From assembly GCA_002315975.1 (NCBI GenBank), contig DCIK01000011.1, positions 1 through 17,927 of the forward strand: 17,927 nt of DNA, written 5' to 3'. This DNA is from Clostridiales bacterium UBA1728 (GTDB lineage: Bacteria > Bacillota > Clostridia > Oscillospirales > Oscillospiraceae). Every line of letters begins with the position of its first letter. Within the stretch, counting starts at the first letter, position 1. The notes below the pieces were generated by a model. It ran no database searches. It saw nothing but the letters and a program-made list of their open reading frames with translations, and was not told the origin of the DNA. The position numbers and the translations under genes were made by a program. This document shows, one piece after another, positions 14,038-17,927 of this stretch.

Positions 14038-14556
14038 ATGTCTAATCCTGTTGTCACCTTTGAGATGGCCGACGGCGGCATCATCAAGGCGGAGCTGTAC
14101 CCCGATGTGGCTCCCCAGAGCGTTTATAACTTCGTTTCCCTCATCAACAAGGGCTTCTACAACGGCCTGATTTTCCACCGGGTCATCAAGGGCTTCATGA
14201 TTCAGGGCGGCGACCCCAAGGGCAACGGTACCGGCGGCCCCGGCTACCACATCAAGGGCGAGTTCCGCGCCAATCTGGTGCAGAACAAGCTGCACCATGG
14301 CCCCGGTGTGCTGTCTATGGCCCGCGCCTACGCGCCCAACAGCGCCGGCAGCCAGTTCTTCATCATGCACAAGGATGCCTCCCACCTTGACGGCGAGTAC
14401 GCCGCCTTTGGCAAGGTCATCGAGGGCATGGATGTGGTCGACCGCATCGCCGAGGTGCGTGTAGACGGCAACGACAAGCCCCTGGAGCCCCAGATCATGA
14501 AGACCGTCACCGTGGAAACCTTCGGTGTGGAGTATCCCGAACCCAAGCACATGTAA
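14038..14556 (+). CDS. Cyclophilin-type peptidyl-prolyl cis-trans isomerase
   Basis: Product of 172 residues, a single-domain cyclophilin that catalyses prolyl isomerisation in protein folding. It has no signal peptide, so it is cytoplasmic. Catalytic-site motifs are FHRVIKGFMIQGGD (46-59, with the catalytic arginine R48 and QGGD) and SQFFIM (105-110), and the family-typical FGKVIEGMDVVDRIA (124-138). The ATG follows the smpB stop with no gap; AAAGGA inside the end of smpB serves as the ribosome site, so both genes share the smpB promoter. The C-terminal about 20 residues (VETFGVEYPEPKHM) is an ordinary tail. Confidence 0.94.
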   Translation: MSNPVVTFEMADGGIIKAELYPDVAPQSVYNFVSLINKGFYNGLIFHRVIKGFMIQGGDPKGNGTGGPGYHIKGEFRANLVQNKLHHGPGVLSMARAYAPNSAGSQFFIMHKDASHLDGEYAAFGKVIEGMDVVDRIAEVRVDGNDKPLEPQIMKTVTVETFGVEYPEPKHM

Positions 14557-14562
14557 AAAACT

Positions 14563-14735
14563 TCGATTGAAATCTGCGATTTCAATCGAGCCTTATACTC
14601 GCGCTGATCGCAGCAGCTTCGCCGCTTTGCTCGGCGCGAGGGCGCAGCAACAGACTGCGCCTCAGGGTATTTCCATTCGGGCAAAGCTCGAATGGAAATG
14701 ATCCGATTTTATTCACGGCCACGCACCGCGTGGCC
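14563..14735 (+). other. Cluster of five hairpins between the cyclophilin gene and tmRNA
   Basis: This 173-base stretch without a gene holds five perfect stems in a row: 14563-14573/14579-14589 (11 bp, with a T6 stretch next to it in the minus direction); 14598-14604/14634-14640 (7 bp); 14641-14647/14655-14661 (7 bp); 14669-14679/14689-14699 (11 bp); 14717-14724/14728-14735 (8 bp, GGCCACGC with GCGTGGCC). The last stem ends 6 bases before the mature 5' end of tmRNA. No clear promoter is visible for tmRNA here, so the RNA may come from a longer precursor. Confidence 0.6.
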
Positions 14736-14741
14736 TCACAT

Positions 14742-15105
14742 GGGGGCGTCCCGGTTTCGACGGGGACGTGGAGATTGGAGTAGCGGGCGGATGCGTCCAA
14801 CATCCATAAAATGGGCAATTATAAATTAAAGAACAACGATAACGTCGTTCTGGCCGCGGCCTAAGCCGTGACCCGTCGCCCCCGGGAGTGCCTCGACCCG
14901 GGTGTGCGGCGTCGATGAGAGGCGGACGTGCGTGCGCAAAGCTTTGAGCGCACCATGAACAATGAAGCTACCCGATTCCGTGGTTTGTTGTCTGTCCGCG
15001 GCGGAGGGGAACAGGGATGAAGAGTCCCGCAACAAGCAACTGCGCCCGGAGAAGCTCCCTTTGAAGTGTTTTCGGACAGGGGTTCGACTCCCCTCGCCTC
15101 CACCA
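14742..15105 (+). ncRNA. ssrA: Transfer-messenger RNA (tmRNA)
   Basis: The acceptor stem GGGGGCG (14742-14748) pairs with CGCCTCC (15095-15101, one G-T), followed by A and an encoded CCA (15103-15105). The 5' end has CCCGGTTTCGACGGGGACGT, and the 3' end GGTTCGACTCCCC of the T-arm, both tmRNA hallmarks. The mRNA-like part encodes the tag NYKLKNNDNVVLAAA and a TAA (14817-14864), with GGC just before the asparagine; the resume codon is either GGC or AAT. The length, about 364 bases, is normal. tmRNA with SmpB frees stalled ribosomes and marks the peptide for proteolysis. A bidirectional-looking terminator follows. Confidence 0.97.
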
Positions 15106-15106
15106 C

Positions 15107-15156
15107 AAAAAAGACCCTTGAAACTGCTGGAAATCCAGTAATTTCAAGGGTTTTTT
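15107..15156 (+). terminator. tmRNA terminator, likely bidirectional
   Basis: ACCCTTGAAA (15114-15123) and TTTCAAGGGT (15142-15151) form a 10-bp stem with an inner CTGG/CCAG hairpin. It is preceded by six As (15107-15112) and followed by six Ts (15151-15156), so it could end tmRNA on + and also the phage lysis genes arriving on -. Confidence 0.85.
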
Positions 15157-15175
15157 GTTGTTTTTATGCCTTTCT

Positions 15176-15258
15176 CATTGCCAAATCACGCTATAAAAAA
15201 GTGCGTTTTTGAATGGTTTTGGGAATGGTTTTGGCAATGAAAATGGTAATGAAATGGT
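15176..15258. repeat. Inverted and tandem repeats at the prophage edge
   Basis: CATTGCCAAA (15176-15185) and TTTGGCAATG (15230-15239) form a 10-bp inverted repeat 44 bases apart. Between and beside them GAATGGTTTTGG occurs twice in tandem (15211-15222, 15223-15234), followed by two degenerate copies (about 15235-15258). Such a layout next to a tmRNA is what integrase or excisionase binding sites of an attachment region look like. No integrase gene is in the window, so this is a guess from structure and place. Confidence 0.5.
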
Positions 15259-15467
15259 CAGTTTTTTGCTTCAGACTGAACTCTCAGAACCTTAACCAGC
15301 TCCAGCAAAAATGTCTTCAGTGCAGACACACCGGCAATGGCCGCGCTGAACAGGGCAGCCTTCCATGCGGCACCGTCCATTTCGATAGACATAGTCGCAG
15401 GAAGGGCAACCAGAAAGCCCTCCAGAAAAGTCCATGCGGCTCTCTCAGCAATGTTTTTCCAATCCAT
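15258..15467 (-). CDS. Phage holin (r1t-like)
   Basis: Product of 69 residues. The sequence MDWKNIAERAAWTFLEGFLVAL followed by WKAALFSAAIAGVSALKTFLLEL fits the r1t-type holin pattern: an amphipathic start with AERA-x-TF, a first membrane segment, a W-KAAL turn and a second membrane segment (about residues 34-58). Holins form pores in the cytoplasmic membrane that let the phage lysin out at the end of infection. The ATG at 15467 is chosen because GGAGGG lies 9 bases upstream; a TTG at 15491 is in frame but has no ribosome site of its own. It is the last phage gene before the tmRNA terminator. Confidence 0.78.
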   Translation of the reverse strand: MDWKNIAERAAWTFLEGFLVALPATMSIEMDGAAWKAALFSAAIAGVSALKTFLLELVKVLRVQSEAKN

Positions 15468-15487
15468 AGAATTATACCCTCCACTTT

Positions 15488-15778
15488 TCAATTGATGCCA
15501 ACGGAGCCCAGCGCGAATGCCAGAGCGCCACCGATCACAGCCCAGATGATTTTCTCCACAAGCCCATCGAACAGTTTGCCGGGCTTTTCCTTCAGACTTT
15601 TCACATCCGCCTTGATCTCAACCACATCTTCCTTAATGTGCTTCTGTTCGGAGTCGAAGACGGACATGGTGGCAACGAGCTTGTCGAGATTGTCCTGTCG
15701 GCTCTCCATAACATCAAGTCGGTGATTCGCCAGAACCATTTCTGATGCAAACTCAGAAACCTTCGTTTCAAAATCCAT
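15488..15778 (-). CDS. Phage XhlA-like protein (coiled coil plus membrane segment)
   Basis: Product of 96 residues. Residues 1-68 are charged and heptad-like, predicted as a coiled coil (LDVMESRQDNLDKLVATMSVFDSEQKHIKEDVVEIKADVKSLKEK), and residues 72-94 are a hydrophobic segment ending the protein. This order matches the haemolysin XhlA family that sits beside holins in Gram-positive phages and assists lysis. It is just upstream of the holin and downstream of the large phage gene in the same direction. A GGGGGG run 13 bases before the ATG is the likely, slightly distant, ribosome site; an in-frame stop upstream rules out a longer form. The assignment rests on layout and context rather than on a strong motif. 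Confidence 0.7.
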   Translation of the reverse strand: MDFETKVSEFASEMVLANHRLDVMESRQDNLDKLVATMSVFDSEQKHIKEDVVEIKADVKSLKEKPGKLFDGLVEKIIWAVIGGALAFALGSVGIN

Positions 15779-15821
15779 GCGATCTGCATTTCCCCCCTAT
15801 GCGATATCACCATACACCCTG

Positions 15822-15849
15822 TCCGGGGACACCGGAAAGTGTCCCCGGA
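15822..15849 (-). other. Hairpin after the large phage gene
   Basis: TCCGGGGACAC (15822-15832) and GTGTCCCCGGA (15839-15849) form a perfect 11-bp stem with a CGGAAA loop. In the minus direction it starts 4 bases after the stop codon of the large phage gene. No T-tract follows, so it is a weak terminator, RNA stabiliser or separator before the lysis genes. Confidence 0.6.
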
Positions 15850-15853
15850 ACAT

Positions 15854-17735
15854 TTACCATGCTTTGTATTTCTTTATCGTAGAATCAGCCCACCAAGCTT
15901 GAGCAAGCAGCGTGAGCTCATTGGCCGAAACATCAAGCTCTGCAGCCCACCGAGCCATAACTGCCTTGGCTTTACTGCCGCTGTCAGTCTTTCCGTCCCC
16001 GTTCGCGTCCACGCCCTGGGTGTCATTGTAGATAGTCCATGCCTGATAGAAATCTGCCTGACTGACCTTACCTGCCAGCTTCTCCTGATACCTCTCAACG
16101 GCGGATGTCGTAACATCATATCCGGCTTTATTCCAATCGTATGTATCTGCCGCGAGCGTTGCCTCGGCTCTCGTTGATCCACGACTTACCATAGCATTGA
16201 TGAGCTGGGTGCGGGTGATATTCCCGGAGAGATATTCGCTTCTGCGATCAGAGTAAGACCAGCCATTCTGCTTCTCAAAAGCCCAATCATTCGTCCGATT
16301 TGTCGCATCCTCACGAGTCATTCCCAGATAATTCACCAGAGCATTACCGGCTTTGCTGGAGGTGAGCTCTCCTGACAGATACGCCTCCTTCAAAGCTGCC
16401 GATGCAGCCGAAGTGAAGGCGTACTCCGCTTCGTAGGCGCTCTTTCCGTTGGCCATATAGGTGGCGATGATGTCAGACTTGAAGGTCTTGGCGGATGCGT
16501 AGTCACCGGAGATCACAGCATTGGCGAAGTCAGTAGCATTTCCAACAGACTTGGCCTTTGCAATGTATGCCTTTGCCTCCTCAGAGGCATCCGCATCCTT
16601 GATCTTCTGCTCTTCGGCTTCAATGGCATCCAGAACATCTTCCTTCGTGAACACACCCTCATCAACAATCTCGTTGTAGATGCGAAGGTATTCGGAGCTA
16701 TTCCCGTCCGCTCTGGCCTGAGCAGCTGCAGCAATACGGCTATCGTTGTCTCTCATGGCCTTACGGATTGCAGAGTGCATAGCGGATTCACTGTCAAATC
16801 TGGCGCTTACTCGCTCCGTCTGAGCTTCATCTCCGCGAACCATAGCGAGATATAGCTGCTGCGAATTACTCATTTTATCTCCTGTCAGACCCTCCAGAAC
16901 GGCGTTCCAGATTCCTGCAGCGGTGCTCTTTTCCTGAAGCGTATTGGTCACCGTATTCCAGATGCCTCGAACATCACGCATAACATTCTTTACCGGCAGA
17001 CCCAGAACCTTGGCAAGAGAGCCTCCGAAGTCTTCGACCTTCCGATATGTGGATAGGTCATCTCTGCCGAGAGCCTTGTAAGCGCTCCACAGATCGGAGA
17101 TCACGCTCATATCGGTACGCTCCACATCGTAGCCTCCGACTATGGATACCACATCTCGGAAGAAGGGCACCATGTTCAGAGGATTGAAACCGCTCTTTAG
17201 ATTTTCGGTAAGACTGGCAATGTACTTCTCTGCATAGCTTTCATCATCGTCATCATCGCGCATGGCGTAGATAATCGACTGTAGCACGGCATTGAGAGTA
17301 ATGCTGGTGGTCAGAGCTCCGACCTGTTTGGCAGCCATACGGCTGTCACCACGGCTGCGGTTGATAATGGCATCCGCCAGCATATTGATGCTGGTGGTAG
17401 GCTCGGCCATGAAGGATGTGACCATTTTCATGCCGGTGTCCTTGGAGCGCATCAGGCCGCTGCGAGAGAGGACAGAGTCATAGACCTGCGTATGGACAAT
17501 TGTTTCGGTGAACAGCTCTGCAGCCTTCTTCATCAACGCCTCACCGGTGAGACCCGTCTGGGCAGCGGTCTGCCGCTTGGCGGCCTCCCAGATTTCGCAC
17601 CAGGTAAGCTCGTCAGCCAGCTCCGGAGCCCTGCCCAGAATCTCATCCCGGTAGTCACCGTCCGTGACAAGGGCTTTGAGCTTCTCCTCAAGGGTATCGT
17701 ACTCAGCGCCGTTGATATAATACCTATCAGAACCC
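15854..17735 (-). CDS. C-terminal part of a very large phage protein (polyvalent-protein-like)
   Basis: The reading frame is open from about 17732 down to the stop at 15854; a start such as the TTG or ATG near 17536 gives about 560 residues, but the frame continues upstream of it without a start, showing the gene is broken or shifted there. The N-terminal part of this segment is alpha-helical with membrane-like stretches (TSITLNAVLQSIIYAM), an acidic run RDDDDDES, and LNMVPFFRDVVSIVGGYDVE. The C-terminal 250 residues show degenerate repeats of about 45 residues (YLSG-x6-A..L-x5-A-x8-W) and an EF-hand-like loop DANGDGKTDSGS (16009-15974). This resembles the tail of the giant proteins carried by some phages and elements. 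The function is unknown. The last codons match the rest in composition. Confidence 0.65.
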
Positions 17736-17927
17736 TATTTCCGCTCAGCATCTGGTTGAGCTCCTTGACCTTCTTCTGAATGCTGCGCTTCAGCTCATTG
17801 CGATTGCGGCGCTCCACATCTCTGGAGATACGATCCCGGTTTCAGCATTATATGTTCCAGCGTTCTCGGAGGCTGACTTAATGTTATTCGGATCAAATAC
17901 TATTGCGGTGTAGTCGTGACCGTCTGT
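17735..17927 (-). pseudogene. Upstream piece of the same phage gene, in two shifted frames
   Basis: From 17927 to about 17837 one frame reads HDYTAIVFDPNNIKSASENAGTYN, a pattern (F-(D/E)P-N-(N/Q)-IKSA..N.GTY) typical of the end of a MuF or ADP-ribosyltransferase-like domain in giant phage proteins. From about 17835 to 17735 another frame reads DRISRDVERRNRNELKRS and a basic helix ending in NQMLSGN. From 17733 the third frame continues as the main segment. Both shifts are -1 and both are at GGG (minus strand; CCC at 17835-17837 and 17733-17735). Restoring one G at each site joins everything into one frame. The gene runs off the window. Confidence 0.6.

Noticed and set aside
15822..15849. Hairpin with GGGGACA as a fourth copy of the 29-bp repeat
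   Set aside because: It shares GGGGACA but lacks the TGAGTCA/TGACTCA ends and the internal bulge.
17733..17837. Programmed ribosomal frameshifting in the phage gene
   Set aside because: No X-XXY-YYZ slippery heptamer is in the right frame, and two separate shifts in 100 bases would be exceptional; one-base losses in G runs explain both.
1..17927. CRISPR arrays and tRNA genes
   Set aside because: No regularly spaced repeats and no cloverleaf with conserved T-arm other than the one in tmRNA were seen.

Overview
The window reads as chromosomal DNA from a GC-rich gut Firmicute, most likely an Oscillospirales (class Clostridia) species. The basis is coding style and gene families (YitT, DUF3048 lipoprotein, CotH/LTD lipoprotein, smpB close to ssrA) and the type of short intergenic repeats. 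The genus is an inference. Almost all host genes lie on the + strand; the last 2.7 kb is a prophage end on the - strand.

Layout. 1-1051: a YitT-type membrane protein bracketed by three copies of a 29-bp bulged-hairpin repeat. 1066-3139: a small cluster of a YjbR-like protein, a cation diffusion facilitator and a GNAT acetyltransferase. 3136-3714: a small tetra-cysteine HMA-like protein (-) divergent from a 94-residue unknown protein. 3825-4195: a promoter, a long structured RNA whose two ends pair with each other, and two tandem intrinsic terminators, ending 18 bases before potA. 4214-8260: the complete polyamine ABC transporter operon potABCD with a terminator. 8274-10639: a large CotH-kinase lipoprotein broken by one frameshift. 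10701-12390: secG and a DUF3048 lipoprotein, each with a good promoter. 12460-12567: a MITE-like repeat. 12601-13487: a two-cluster ferredoxin translationally coupled to uracil-DNA glycosylase. 13496-15156: smpB, a cyclophilin, a cluster of five hairpins, and tmRNA (ssrA) with a terminator that looks bidirectional.

From 15160 a prophage begins: inverted and tandem repeats, a holin, an XhlA-like protein and the C-terminal part of a very large phage protein running off the window. This last gene carries two apparent -1 frameshifts. With the one in the CotH gene, all three look like single-base losses in short homopolymers, so base-level errors in the assembly must be considered.

The most interesting item is the structured RNA at about 3860-4195. 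No promoter is visible between its terminators and potA, so potABCD seems to be reached only by read-through. That makes it a candidate attenuator or riboswitch-like leader for polyamine uptake, or an independent ncRNA of a class I cannot name. SmpB and tmRNA work together in ribosome rescue, and the tmRNA 3' end is a classic integration site for phages, which fits the neighbouring prophage.
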